A stretch of DNA of 64,000 nucleotides from Arthrobacter russicus (GCF_031454135.1 NZ_JAVDQF010000001.1:1364001-1428000); one strand, 5' to 3'. Counted from the stretch's first letter, positions 47,467 to 58,270 are shown. Notes: generated by a model not told the origin, from the letters alone. Program-made: numbers and translations.

Positions 47467-48608
47467 CAGCGCAGCGCCGTGTAAGCCTCGGTGATGTAGT
47501 CGACCAGCGCTTCGCGCTCTTCCAAGGGCAGGAACGCGGCCTCGGCGGCGTTGAGCGTCAGGGCGAGCAAATCGTCGAGGTCGTATTCGAAGGCCTCCAC
47601 CAACAGCTCGAATTCGCTGCTCAGCGTCACTCCGCTCATCAACCGGTTGTCGGTGTTCACGGTGACCCGGAACCCGGTTTGGAACAGCAAGTCGATGGGG
47701 TGCTGCTCGACCGAATCGCCCCAAGCCGCGATCGCTCCGGTCTGCAGGTTCGACGACGGGCAGAGCTCGAGCGCAATCCCCCGGTCCCGCACCCAGGACG
47801 AGAGATGGCCCAGAGTCACCATGCCGAGATCGGCTTCGTTCGCTTCATCGGGGCTGAACTCGACCTCGATGTCTTCGGCGATCCGCACGCCGTGGCCCAA
47901 GCGCAGCGCACGGCCGTCGACCAGCGCGGATTGGATGCTTTCCAACCCGGCGGCCTCGCCGGCGTGGATCGTGGTCGGGAAGTTCTGTTCCGCAAGATAG
48001 GTGAAAGCCCCGGCGAACCGCGACGGCAGGAAACCGTCCTCGGCCCCGGCGATATCGAAGCCGACTGCACCGCGGTCCCGGAACCGGACGGCGAGCTCGG
48101 CGATCTCCTGGCCCCGGTCGGCATGGCGCATCGCGGTGATCAGCTGGCCCACCTGGATGTGCCGGCCGCTCTCCTCGACCGCGGCGATCGCTTCTTCGAT
48201 CCCGGCCTGCACGGCTTCGACCGTCTCGTCGAGGCTCAGCCCCTTGGCCAGGTGCTGCTCTGGAGCCCAGCGCACCTCGCCGTAGACCACGCCGTCGTCG
48301 GCCAGGTCTTCGACGAACTCGCGGGCCACCCGCTGCAGGCCAGCACGGGTCTGCATCACGGCGACCGTGTGGTCGAAGGTCTCCAAGTAACGCACCAGCG
48401 ACCCGGAATCCGCCGAGTCCCGGAACCAGGCGCCCAGCGCCACCGGATCGGTCGAGGGCAGCTGGTGGCCGATCTCTTCGGCCAGCTCGATGATCGTGGC
48501 CGGGCGGAGGCCGCCGTCCAAGTGGTCGTGCAGCGAGACCTTCGGCAAGCTGCGGATGTCGAACGGCACATCGGCGGAAACTGGGTTTGCAAACGCTTCG
48601 GTAGTCAC
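47466..48608 (-). CDS. add: Adenosine deaminase
   Basis: 380 residues from GTG 48608. Deaminates adenosine or deoxyadenosine to inosine. Zinc and catalytic residues are visible: HDHLDGGLRP (HxH), HAGEA with the catalytic His/Glu pair, LGHG, and NTDNRLMSG (usual sequence NTDDP; here NTDNR, a common actinobacterial variant). Located at the 3' side of a nucleoside uptake and salvage cluster. A TAAGGT -10 box stands 7 nt before the GTG. Confidence 0.95.
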   Translation of the reverse strand: MTTEAFANPVSADVPFDIRSLPKVSLHDHLDGGLRPATIIELAEEIGHQLPSTDPVALGAWFRDSADSGSLVRYLETFDHTVAVMQTRAGLQRVAREFVEDLADDGVVYGEVRWAPEQHLAKGLSLDETVEAVQAGIEEAIAAVEESGRHIQVGQLITAMRHADRGQEIAELAVRFRDRGAVGFDIAGAEDGFLPSRFAGAFTYLAEQNFPTTIHAGEAAGLESIQSALVDGRALRLGHGVRIAEDIEVEFSPDEANEADLGMVTLGHLSSWVRDRGIALELCPSSNLQTGAIAAWGDSVEQHPIDLLFQTGFRVTVNTDNRLMSGVTLSSEFELLVEAFEYDLDDLLALTLNAAEAAFLPLEEREALVDYITEAYTALR

Positions 48609-48615
48609 GGGCACA

Positions 48616-48621
48616 ACCTTA
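48616..48621 (-). promoter_or_regulatory. -10 box of add, leaderless transcript expected
   Basis: TAAGGT on the minus strand, 7 nt before the GTG at 48608; it lies in the 31-nt gap after the DedA stop. Confidence 0.4.
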
Positions 48622-48639
48622 CTGGATTCGGGGATCGGC

Positions 48640-49374
48640 TTAGGGGGTCCGGGGGCTGGGTTCGCTGCCCGGGAGCGGAACCACCGGGGCATCCGGGGCC
48701 TCCGCCGGTTCGGCGGGCAGGCTTGCGGCCTTTTCCGCCGCAGCCTTCTGCGAGCGCTTGTCCAGCCACTTGTGCAGCAGTTTCATCAGGTGGTCCACGA
48801 TGAATCCGATGACGATCGCGAAGACGATGGCGATGCCGACGCCGAGCAGGTGGTTGTCCTTGATCCAGCTTCCGGCGAAAGTCCCGATGCCGACGCCGTA
48901 GGCGGCCCAGGTGACGCAGGCAATCGCGTCCACCACCGCGAATTTGCGCCACGGGTACTGGGTGGCGCCGGCGGTGAAATTCACCGCCACCCGGCCCACC
49001 GGAATGTAACGGGCGGTCAGGATGAGCACCGCGCCGCGCTTGTCCAGTTCCATCCTGGCCCATTCGAAAGCCTTGGCCACCTTGGGCCGGCGCATCCACT
49101 TGAATCCGGCGGTGCCGATCCCCCGGCCCATCCGGTACGCGATGTTGTCGCCGATGATTGCACCGATCGCGCCGCCGGCCATGAGCAGCCAGACGTTCGG
49201 CTCCCCCGTGCTCAAGGACACTGCGGCCAAGGCCACGATCGCGGTTTCGCTGGGCAGGAAAAGGAAGAATCCGTCGATCAAGCAGAACAGCGTCACCAAC
49301 GGGATGACCCACCATTGGCTGGCCGAATGGGCGATCATCTCATTGAGACCGCGAAACAGTTCTATGAAGTCCAC
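48640..49374 (-). CDS. DedA family membrane protein
   Basis: 244 residues, about five membrane segments. DedA features: an N-terminal segment ending in LPSETAIVALAAV, GGAIGAIIGDNIAYRMGRGIG, a re-entrant FEWARMELDKRGAVLILTARYIPVGRVAVNFTAGAT stretch with the conserved acidic and FxGR-like residues, and a terminal hydrophobic helix. Some DedA proteins recycle undecaprenyl phosphate or lipids across the membrane. The cytoplasmic tail is Ala/Glu/Pro-rich. It interrupts the nucleoside cluster between deoA and add and need not be functionally related. Confidence 0.92.
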   Translation of the reverse strand: MDFIELFRGLNEMIAHSASQWWVIPLVTLFCLIDGFFLFLPSETAIVALAAVSLSTGEPNVWLLMAGGAIGAIIGDNIAYRMGRGIGTAGFKWMRRPKVAKAFEWARMELDKRGAVLILTARYIPVGRVAVNFTAGATQYPWRKFAVVDAIACVTWAAYGVGIGTFAGSWIKDNHLLGVGIAIVFAIVIGFIVDHLMKLLHKWLDKRSQKAAAEKAASLPAEPAEAPDAPVVPLPGSEPSPRTP

Positions 49375-49492
49375 AGGGGACCGCTCCTTGCGCTAGTGCG
49401 GGGTTGTTCCCATCGTGCCACGCAGCCAGGGTGCCCGCCATCGCTCTTGAGGCTGAACCTGCCGCCGCGCACCGTCACTCCACAGTATGAGG

Positions 49493-50815
<1,323 letters not shown>

Positions 50816-50833
50816 GGCTTTCCTCTCAGTTGT

Positions 50834-51241
50834 TCAGTCGCTCAGGTGTTCCGGGCCGAAGGCATCCGGCAGCACTTCGTCCATGGTCTTCACACCGGAT
50901 GCCGTCATCAATTCCAGACGGCTGCCCCGGTGTTCGTAGAGCAGCTGGCGGCACCGGCCGCAGGGCATCAGCACCTGGCCGGCCCCGTCGACGCAGAAAA
51001 ACGCCCGGAGCTTGCCGCCTCCGCTCATCTGCAATGCGCCGACCATGGTGCATTCAGCACACAGCGTCAACCCGTACGAAGCGTTTTCCACATTGCAGCC
51101 GGAGACGATCCGGCCGTCCTCGGTGAGCGCCGCAGCGCCCACCGGGAACGAGGAATACGGGGCATACGCGCGCTGCATCGCGGCGGTCGCCGCACTCCGC
51201 AGCGCAGCCCAATCGACCGCTCCGCCGGTCCCGGCCGACAT
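50834..51241 (-). CDS. cdd: Cytidine deaminase
   Basis: 135 residues from ATG 51241. Deaminates cytidine and deoxycytidine. Catalytic zinc site: Cys in SGCNVENASYGLTLCAE with Glu, and the PCGRCRQLL motif with two Cys ligands. Tetrameric short type. The start lies 5 nt after the upstream permease stop. Together with deoA and the ABC transporter it forms a nucleoside uptake and breakdown unit. Confidence 0.96.
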   Translation of the reverse strand: MSAGTGGAVDWAALRSAATAAMQRAYAPYSSFPVGAAALTEDGRIVSGCNVENASYGLTLCAECTMVGALQMSGGGKLRAFFCVDGAGQVLMPCGRCRQLLYEHRGSRLELMTASGVKTMDEVLPDAFGPEHLSD

Positions 51242-51246
51242 CCCGG

Positions 51247-52737
51247 TCAACCTTTCACATACGGTTCGCCGCTGGCCGCGGGCGGTCTGGACCGGCCCAC
51301 CAGTCCGGCCACCGCGATGATCGTCAGGACGTACGGCAGCATCGCCATGAACTGGCCCGGAACCGGGGATCCGATGATGCTGATGATCTGCTGCAGATTG
51401 TCCGCGAAGCCGAAGAGCAGTGCGGCCAGGAAAGCGCCGATCGGGTTCCAACGGCCGAAGATCAGCGCGGCCAAAGCGATGTAACCGCGGCCTCCGGACA
51501 TGTCCTTGCTGAACGAATCCACCGCGACCAAGGTGAAGAACGAGCCGCCGATGCCGGCCACTGCGCCGCCCAGGAGCACATTCCAGAACCGGGTCCGGTT
51601 CACATTGATGCCCACGGTGTCCGCTGCCTGCGGATGCTCGCCGACCGCCCGCACGCGCAGCCCCCACTTGGTGTGGTACAGGCCGACGTAGACCACGATC
51701 ACCGCGAGGTACATCAGGTATCCGACGATCGACTGGCGGAACAGGATCGGTCCGATGACCGGGATGTCGGAAAGGAACGGGATCGCGATCGGGCCGAGCC
51801 GCGGCGGTTTGTTGAACCTTTCCGGGTTGGCCGTGAGCACCGTGGAGAACAGGAAGCTGGTGAGGCCGGAGACCAGGACGTTGAGCACCACGCCGACGAT
51901 GATCTGGTTCACCAGGTACTTGATGCTCACCAGGGCCAGGACCAGGGAAACCAAGGCACCGGCGAAGGCGGCCGCGATCAAGCCCACGAAGGGGTTCCCG
52001 GTGATCGTCCCCACCACGGCGGCGCTGAAGGCGCCGAAGAGCAACTGCCCCTCGATCGCGATGTTGACCACGCCGACGCGTTCGCTCAGCACGCCGGAGA
52101 GCGAACCGAACACCAGGGGCACGGCCAGGGTCACGGCGCCGCCGAGCAGGCCGGAAAGCGAGATCGACGGCAGGTCGTCCCGTCCGCCGCCGACGATCCA
52201 GACCATGAAGCCAAGCACGAAGACCACCGCGAAAGTACCGCCCAGCCAGGCCGGCGTCCGTTGCTTCTGCGTGGTCAACCAGATCGCATACAGGGCGAGC
52301 AGGCAGAGCAGCAATGCGGCAGTCCAGCCGAAGATGCCGCTGGGCACGCTGATCACGTCGACCTTAGCCATGCCGAGCAAGCCGACGACGGCGAGCAGCA
52401 GCAGGGCCGCGGCGAGCGGCCAGAACCAGCGCGGCGTCGCCTGGCCGGCCCGTTTCCGGTTGTAGACCAGCGCGCTCAGGGCCAAGCTGGCCACCACGGC
52501 GACGAAGAACGTCACCGTGGCCACCGCCGAGGCCGCGCCGTCGGTTGACTCGCTGATCCGGAAGCCCGCGGTCTTCTCGCTGGACGCGAAGCCGAACAGC
52601 AGCAACGCCAGCAGAGCGAGCAAGCCGAGGCCGATGCCGGCCTTCCAGCTCACCAACTCCGGGTCCATGGCTTTGCCGGTTCTGCCCAGGCTCGGCCCGG
52701 CCTGCGGCGTGCCGGGCGTCTCGGTCACCGCGCTCAT
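51247..52737 (-). CDS. Nucleoside ABC transporter permease (NupQ/YufQ type, N-terminally extended)
   Basis: 496 residues. The C-terminal ~310 residues are the BPD_transp_2 permease: SLSGVLSERVGVVNIAIEGQLLFGAF near 215 is the diagnostic motif, followed by GLYHTKWGLRVRAVGEHPQAADTVGIN and GGRGYIALAALIFGRWNP. About 170 extra N-terminal residues with several membrane segments are typical of actinobacterial versions and absent from the short Bacillus one. Partner of the adjacent permease and ATPase for a BMP-type binding protein. Start overlaps the upstream permease stop (ATGA). Confidence 0.92.
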   Translation of the reverse strand: MSAVTETPGTPQAGPSLGRTGKAMDPELVSWKAGIGLGLLALLALLLFGFASSEKTAGFRISESTDGAASAVATVTFFVAVVASLALSALVYNRKRAGQATPRWFWPLAAALLLLAVVGLLGMAKVDVISVPSGIFGWTAALLLCLLALYAIWLTTQKQRTPAWLGGTFAVVFVLGFMVWIVGGGRDDLPSISLSGLLGGAVTLAVPLVFGSLSGVLSERVGVVNIAIEGQLLFGAFSAAVVGTITGNPFVGLIAAAFAGALVSLVLALVSIKYLVNQIIVGVVLNVLVSGLTSFLFSTVLTANPERFNKPPRLGPIAIPFLSDIPVIGPILFRQSIVGYLMYLAVIVVYVGLYHTKWGLRVRAVGEHPQAADTVGINVNRTRFWNVLLGGAVAGIGGSFFTLVAVDSFSKDMSGGRGYIALAALIFGRWNPIGAFLAALLFGFADNLQQIISIIGSPVPGQFMAMLPYVLTIIAVAGLVGRSRPPAASGEPYVKG

Positions 52738-53960
52738 ACGCTTGCTCCGCTCGTCAGAGAAGTTTCAGCGGGATTGCTCCCCGCTTTGTTGCGGTTCTTT
52801 TTCCGGTTCATGCCGAAGACCGCGCGGACCAGCGGCGGGGCCGCGATGAAGAGCACGATCAAGGACTGGATCACCAGGACGATGTCGATCGGGGTGCCGG
52901 TTTGTGCCTGCATCACCACACCGCCGGCACGGAAGGCGCCGAACAGCAGGCCTGCGAAGAACGTCCCCCACGGCGTCGAACGGCCCAGCAGGGCCACCGT
53001 GATCGCATCGAAGCCGATCGAGGCGGCGACTCCGCCGGAAATGTATTTCTCGGTGCCGGAAACCTGCGCTACCCCGGCCAGACCGGCCAGGGCCCCGGCA
53101 ATCGCCATCACCAGGATGACGCTGCGCGAGACGCTGATCCCGGCGGTCCGGGCGGCTTTCGGATTTGCCCCGACCGCGCGGAACTCGAAGCCCACGGTCG
53201 AACGGTTGAGCAGCCACCAGACGAAAACCGTGGCCACAATGGCCAGCAGGAAGCCGGCATGCAACCGGAACTGCGGCCCCAGGAGCAGCGGGAACAACGC
53301 GGTCTCGTCCAGGAACGGCGAAATCGGGTTGGTCGAGCCGGGCCGCTGGAAGGCCGGCAGGGTGAGCAGGTACATCAACAGGAAATTCGCGACGTAGTTG
53401 AGCATGATCGTCACGATCACTTCATGCGCGCCGGTCCGCGCCTTCAATAGGCCGACCACACCGCCCCAGACTGCGCCGCCGACCAGGCCCGCGACGATCA
53501 CCAGCAGCAGGTGCAGCCCCCAGGGCAGGTGCCAGGTGAAGCCGACATAGGCCCCGAACAGCGCACCCAGGATGATCTGGCCTTGCGCGCCGATGTTGAA
53601 CAGTCCGGCCCGGAAGGCCAGCGCCACGCCCAGGCCGGCACAGATCAATGGGGTGGCGACGGTGAGCGTTTCGGTGATCGGGTAGATCTTGGCCGCGAAA
53701 TCGGCGCCCGCCCAGTTGAAGATGCTGCCTTGGACCAATGCGGTGTACGGCTTGAGCACTTCGGAGATCAGGTCGGAGGGCCGGGAGAAGAAATATCCGG
53801 CGGCGACACCGACCTTGGGGTTGGTCACCGCCATCAGGATTCCGCCGATCACCACGGCAAGCACGATCGCGAGCACGGACACCAAGGCGTTCCCGCTGAA
53901 AATCTGCTTCAGTACGGAGTCTTTGGGCTCGGGTTTGGGTTCGGGTTTGGGCTCAGACAT
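52734..53960 (-). CDS. Nucleoside ABC transporter permease (NupP/YufP type)
   Basis: 408 residues from ATG 53960 with GGAGG upstream. The N-terminal EPKPEPKPEPK is a short repeat, then about nine membrane segments. Motif GLGVALAFRAGLFNIGAQGQIILGALFGAYVGF and FRAVGANPKAARTAGIS are family markers. It pairs with the second permease to form the membrane channel. Its start overlaps the ATPase stop by 8 nt, its stop the next permease start (ATGA), so the four transporter genes are tightly linked. Confidence 0.92.
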   Translation of the reverse strand: MSEPKPEPKPEPKDSVLKQIFSGNALVSVLAIVLAVVIGGILMAVTNPKVGVAAGYFFSRPSDLISEVLKPYTALVQGSIFNWAGADFAAKIYPITETLTVATPLICAGLGVALAFRAGLFNIGAQGQIILGALFGAYVGFTWHLPWGLHLLLVIVAGLVGGAVWGGVVGLLKARTGAHEVIVTIMLNYVANFLLMYLLTLPAFQRPGSTNPISPFLDETALFPLLLGPQFRLHAGFLLAIVATVFVWWLLNRSTVGFEFRAVGANPKAARTAGISVSRSVILVMAIAGALAGLAGVAQVSGTEKYISGGVAASIGFDAITVALLGRSTPWGTFFAGLLFGAFRAGGVVMQAQTGTPIDIVLVIQSLIVLFIAAPPLVRAVFGMNRKKNRNKAGSNPAETSLTSGASV

Positions 53961-55542
53961 GCTTTCCTCCAGGCGCTTCGTTTCCACCAGGGACCCTGTT
54001 TTCGCCGGAGACGCCGTGCAGCGCCGCTTGTTCTCCGGCTTCCTCGGCCGGAACGCCGGCCATCATCAGGCCGAGCACATCGCGCGAGGTGTCGGCCGGC
54101 ACGATGCCGATCAGTTTGCCGCGGTAGAGCACCGCGATCCGATCGGCCAATTCCACGACTTCGTCGAGTTCGGTCGAAACGATCATCACCGGAGTGCCGT
54201 GATCGCGTTCTGCGATCACCCGCTTGTGCACGAACTCGATCGAGCCCACGTCCAAGCCCCGGGTCGGCTGCGAAGCGATGAACAGCCGCAACGGCCGGGA
54301 CAGTTCCCGGGCCAGCACGACTTTCTGCTGGTTGCCGCCGGACAGGGTGCCAACCGGTGTGCTGATCGAGGGGGTGCGGACATCGAACTCTTCGACTTTG
54401 GCTTCAGCGTTCCGGGCGATTTCCGCCGGGTTCATCCCGAGGCCCTTGGCGAACGGCGGTTTGTTGTAAAGATCCAGAATCAGGTTCTCGGCAATGCTGA
54501 AGCTGCCGACCAGTCCGTCCACCTTGCGGTCTTCGGGCACGAAGCCGACGCCGGCAGCCAATACGTCCTTGACCGATTTGCCGAGCAGTTCGACGCCGTC
54601 CAGCTTGATCGAGCCGCTGGCGTGCTCTTGCAACCCGAGCACCGCTTCGGTCAACTCGGTCTGCCCGTTGCCCTGGACACCCGCGATGGCCAAAACCTCG
54701 CCCTTGGCGATCTCGAAGGAGAGGTCGTCCACGACGTGCTGGCCGTTGGCATCGACCACGGTCAGGTTCGCCACCTGGAAGGTGGCCTCTCCGGGCTGCG
54801 CGGCGGCTTTGTCCAGGCTCAGGCTGACCGCGCGCCCGACCATCGCCGTCGCCAATTCGGTCGGCGAAGCGCTCGGGTCGGCGGAACCGACCACCTTGCC
54901 GCGACGGATCACCGTGATCGTGTCGGAGATCTCTTTGACCTCGCGCAATTTGTGCGAGATGAAGACGATCGATTTGCCGTCCCGTTTGAGCTGCCGGATG
55001 ATTTCCAGCAATTCATCGGTTTCCTGCGGCGTGAGCACCGCAGTGGGCTCGTCCAGGATCAGGATTTCGGCATCCCGCACCAATGCTTTGATGATCTCCA
55101 CGCGTTGTTGCACGCCGACCGGCAGATCTTCGACCAGCGCGTCCGGATCCACTTGGAACCCGTACTGGTCCGAGATGTCCCGGATTTTCTTGCGCGTGGC
55201 ATCCAAGTCCAAGAATCCGGCCGTTTTGGTGGCTTCATTGCCCAAAGCGACATTCTCGACCACGGTGAACACCGGGATCAGCATGAAATGCTGATGCACC
55301 ATGCCGATGCCCGCGGCCATCGCATCGCCCGGGCCCTTGAAGACGACCGGCCGGCCGTCGATCAGGATTTCGCCCTCGGTGGGGTCGTACAGCCCGTAGA
55401 GGACGTTCATCAGGGTGGATTTTCCGGCGCCGTTCTCGCCGAGCAAGCAATGCACCTGCCCGGGCTCGACGACCAGGTCGATATGGTCGTTGGCGACCAG
55501 GGATCCGAAGGTTTTGGTGATGCCTCTGAGTTCGAGTTTCAC
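53953..55542 (-). CDS. Nucleoside ABC transporter ATP-binding protein with two ATPase domains
   Basis: 529 residues from GTG 55542 (TTG 55551 possible). Two ABC cassettes: first Walker A GENGAGKSTLMN (about 37), signature in LPVGVQQRVEI, Walker B EILILDEPTAVLTPQE; second Walker A-like GVQGNGQTELTE, signature LSGGNQQKVVLARELSR and SQPTRGLDVGS. The second cassette has the degenerate Walker A typical of carbohydrate- and nucleoside-type ABC2 ATPases. It powers uptake of purine or pyrimidine nucleosides with the BMP lipoprotein upstream. Confidence 0.94.
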   Translation of the reverse strand: MKLELRGITKTFGSLVANDHIDLVVEPGQVHCLLGENGAGKSTLMNVLYGLYDPTEGEILIDGRPVVFKGPGDAMAAGIGMVHQHFMLIPVFTVVENVALGNEATKTAGFLDLDATRKKIRDISDQYGFQVDPDALVEDLPVGVQQRVEIIKALVRDAEILILDEPTAVLTPQETDELLEIIRQLKRDGKSIVFISHKLREVKEISDTITVIRRGKVVGSADPSASPTELATAMVGRAVSLSLDKAAAQPGEATFQVANLTVVDANGQHVVDDLSFEIAKGEVLAIAGVQGNGQTELTEAVLGLQEHASGSIKLDGVELLGKSVKDVLAAGVGFVPEDRKVDGLVGSFSIAENLILDLYNKPPFAKGLGMNPAEIARNAEAKVEEFDVRTPSISTPVGTLSGGNQQKVVLARELSRPLRLFIASQPTRGLDVGSIEFVHKRVIAERDHGTPVMIVSTELDEVVELADRIAVLYRGKLIGIVPADTSRDVLGLMMAGVPAEEAGEQAALHGVSGENRVPGGNEAPGGKHV

Positions 55543-55626
55543 AGCCCCCAACCGTTCTGTCTGTGGGTGAAAAGGCTACTATCTGTAGCCAACAGCATAG
55601 CTATCCGATCGTTGCCGGACGCAAAC

Positions 55627-55672
55627 ACGCTGCCCTCCGGCTTGGCCGGGGCCAAGGGCCGGAGGGCAGCGT
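55627..55672 (-). terminator. Hairpin between the binding-protein gene and the ATPase gene
   Basis: Stem of 15 bp (55627-55641 with 55658-55672), extended by further pairing in the loop. It lies inside the transporter cluster after the binding-protein stop. Such mid-operon hairpins commonly leave more binding-protein than transporter mRNA; that function is inferred. Confidence 0.7.
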
Positions 55673-55707
55673 TCCCGCAGGATGCGGCGATGTGCCGCAG
55701 TTTTCAG

Positions 55708-56823
55708 TTACTTCTTCGGGCTGGCCTTGGATTCGACCTTGACCGCGCCGGAGATGATGTCCTTCTTCAGCTGGTCCAGCTCGCTCTTGGTGTCCGCGGA
55801 AACTGCGGAGTCGAGGTCGTGGAACGGCGCCAACGCGACGCCGCCGTTGTCCAGCGTGCCGATGTAGGGCGTCGGATCGAATTTGCCGTCTTTATCGTCT
55901 TTGATTACGGTTTCCACCGCGGTGGACATGGTCTTCATCACCGAGGTGAGCAGCACGGACTTGTAATCCGGAGCGGTCAAGTAGCCGTCCGAGTCGACCC
56001 AGACCAGCTTGGCATCGGATCCCTTGGCCTTGGCCTCGTTGATCGCCGCACCGGCTCCGGAACCGACCGGTCCGGCCACCGGCATCACGATGTCCGCGCC
56101 CTGGTCCAGGAAGCCCTGGGTCAGCACCTTGCCTTTGTCGACCTGCTTGAAGTCGCCCACGAAGCTGCCGTCCTGCTTGTCCTTGTCCCAACCGAGGACC
56201 TGAACCGACTTGCCCTTCTTCTCGTTGAAGTACTTCACGCCGTCGGCGAAGCCATCCATGAAGATGGTCACGGTCGGGATGTTCACGCCGCCGAAGGTGG
56301 CGACTTTGCCGGTCTTCGAGGTCGCTGCAGAAAGGTATCCGGCCAGGAACGCGGCTTGTGCCGTGTCGTAGATGATCGGCTTGACGTTGCTCGGGAAGGT
56401 CGGGTCCTGGTAATCGACGATCGCGAACTTGCTGTTCGGGTTCGCGGTGGCGATCGCCTTCGTGGCATCGCCCAGCAGGAAGCCGACGGTGACGGTTATC
56501 TTGCAGCCGCCGGAAACCATGGAACGCAGATTGGGGTCGTAGTCGGTGTCCGCCTTGGACTGGACCGCGTTGATCTTGATGCCCAGGTCCTTCTGCGCAG
56601 CGAGCAGCCCCTCGTGGCTGGACTGGTTGAACGACTTGTCGTCGAAGCCGCCCGAATCGGAGACCATGCAGGCGGTGTAGTCACTGCTGGTCGCGCCGCC
56701 GGACGCCGAACCGCCGGCTTCCGGCGCGGCACCGCAACCGGTGAGCAACAACGCGGTTGCGCTCAGCCCGACAGTTCCCACCGTGGCACCGCGCATCAGC
56801 GTGCGCTGCAGAGTTTTCTTCAA
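55708..56823 (-). CDS. BMP family nucleoside-binding lipoprotein
   Basis: 371 residues from TTG 56823, with GGAGGA just upstream. Lipoprotein signal peptide with lipobox LLTGC; Cys is residue 30. The mature part starts with the Bmp/PnrA-like domain: YTACMVSDSGGFDDKSFNQSSHEGL, a purine-nucleoside-binding fold, and later PVAGPVGSGAGAAINE and VWVDSDGYLTAPD. This family supplies nucleosides to the adjacent ABC transporter. First gene of the cluster; a palindrome-containing promoter lies about 190 nt upstream. Confidence 0.94.
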   Translation of the reverse strand: MKKTLQRTLMRGATVGTVGLSATALLLTGCGAAPEAGGSASGGATSSDYTACMVSDSGGFDDKSFNQSSHEGLLAAQKDLGIKINAVQSKADTDYDPNLRSMVSGGCKITVTVGFLLGDATKAIATANPNSKFAIVDYQDPTFPSNVKPIIYDTAQAAFLAGYLSAATSKTGKVATFGGVNIPTVTIFMDGFADGVKYFNEKKGKSVQVLGWDKDKQDGSFVGDFKQVDKGKVLTQGFLDQGADIVMPVAGPVGSGAGAAINEAKAKGSDAKLVWVDSDGYLTAPDYKSVLLTSVMKTMSTAVETVIKDDKDGKFDPTPYIGTLDNGGVALAPFHDLDSAVSADTKSELDQLKKDIISGAVKVESKASPKK

Positions 56824-57009
56824 TGTTCCTCCAGACAATCCTGATTTTCACAGGCCAGATTAAAGATGCGGCCCCACAAGATGTTCAATGAGTGTCTGTC
56901 CGCCAAGGCGAATCCCCCGCCCGGGCCCAACGCTGTTTTCACTGATGATTCGTGGTGCAGCGCCGCGGGTTCTTGACAAGCAAGGTCTCGCTGGCGCAAT
57001 GATCACCCC

Positions 57010-57039
57010 ATAGTAGTGCGACCTAGGTCACGGTGGAAA
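57010..57039 (-). promoter_or_regulatory. Candidate promoter/operator of the nucleoside transport operon
   Basis: On the minus strand TTTCCA (57039-57034), 18 nt, then TACTAT (57015-57010). The 10-bp palindrome GACCTAGGTC (57020-57029) lies inside the spacer, where a repressor could act. The leader to the TTG at 56823 would be about 180 nt. The rest of 56824-57138 shows no gene. Confidence 0.4.
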
Positions 57040-57138
57040 TCCTAGCGGATCGATTCCCGGCATCGTTGGAAAGTTGTTATCAACACCCGGTCGCAAACTG
57101 CTGCCCCCAGCAATCCACTCCACACCCCGCCCATCCCG

Positions 57139-57213
57139 CGAAGATGCATCTTTGACATACAGATGGTGTTTGGGCGGTCAATTGGCTATCTCAATGCTAA
57201 AGATGCATCTTCG
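57139..57213. repeat. 15-bp inverted repeat with self-palindromic arms, downstream of the LLM gene
   Basis: CGAAGATGCATCTTT (57139-57153) and AAAGATGCATCTTCG (57199-57213) are perfect reverse complements; each contains the palindrome AGATGCATCT. The 45-nt loop contains no gene. It sits 9 nt past the LLM stop codon, so it could be a terminator or two protein-binding sites. Confidence 0.6.
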
Positions 57214-57222
57214 AGGGTGGGG

Positions 57223-58270
57223 TTACCAGTTCGTGGCGAGGGCTTCCAGAGTGTTGATCCGATCATTGACGTCGTAGGTGTATCCGGTGACCATGAGTTC
57301 GTCGGCCCCGGTGGCCTCGACCAAGGCGCGCAGTTCCGAGAGCACGGTTTCCACGGTGCCCACGGTCTTGATCGCGGGCAGATTCTTCATCGCGGCCAGC
57401 TCGGCTTCGCTGAACACCCGTTCGGCGGCCTGCTCCGGCGTCACGATCGGGCCGAGCATCCCGGTGCGCAGCGCGAGTGCCTGCACCCGGCTGGGGCCGG
57501 CCAGGAATTCCGCCCGTTCAACCGACTCAGCGATCAGCGCCGAGGTCGCGATCATTACGTGCGGTTTGTCCAGCGCCGGAGAGGGCTGGAAAGCACTTCG
57601 GTAAAGTTCGACGGCGGCGAGCGCGTCCGGCGCGAAATGGTGCGCATAGCTGTAGCGCAAGCCCAACATCCCGGCCATTTGGGCGCTGTATCCCGAAGAG
57701 CCGAGCAACCACACTTCCGGATAGGACTGGGCATTCGGCGTCGCTGCCAACGGCTTGCGCGGGCCGAGTGCCTCGATCAGCTCCGGCCGCACATCGCCGA
57801 GCATCGCCATGGTCTCCAAGACGTGCAGCGGGAAGTCCTCGATCGACATCGCATCGGTATGCCGGCGCAGCGCCTGCGCCGTCGCACCATCGGTACCCGG
57901 CGCCCGGCCGATGCCCAAATCGATGCGGCCCGGGTGCAACGCCTCGAGCAGCGCAAACTGCTCGGCCACCACCAACGGGGCGTGGTTCGGCAGCATGACG
58001 CCACCGGAGCCCAGCTTGATCCGCTCGCTGGCCGCGGCCAGATGGGCCATCAGCACCGGCGGATTGGTCGAGGCCACCGCGGGCATATTGTGGTGCTCGG
58101 CCACCCAGTACCGGGCATAGCCCAAGCGATCGGCGGCTTGCACCAGCGTCGTGGAGTCGGTCAGCGCCTGGGCAGAGCTGCGCCCCACCCCCACGCTGGC
58201 CAAGTCCAAAACCGACAGCGGAATCTTCCGCTGCGTCGGCTGGTCTGCATGGGAGTGGGGCGCAACTGCT

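Noticed and set aside
53689-56844. 1051-codon plus-strand open frame opposite the nucleoside ABC genes
   Set aside because: No start signal or domain; the minus-strand ATPase and lipoprotein genes are unambiguous.
56824-57138. Purine-type riboswitch ahead of the nucleoside operon
   Set aside because: I looked for the conserved loop sequences of purine riboswitches and did not see them; only a promoter-like region with a palindrome is supported.
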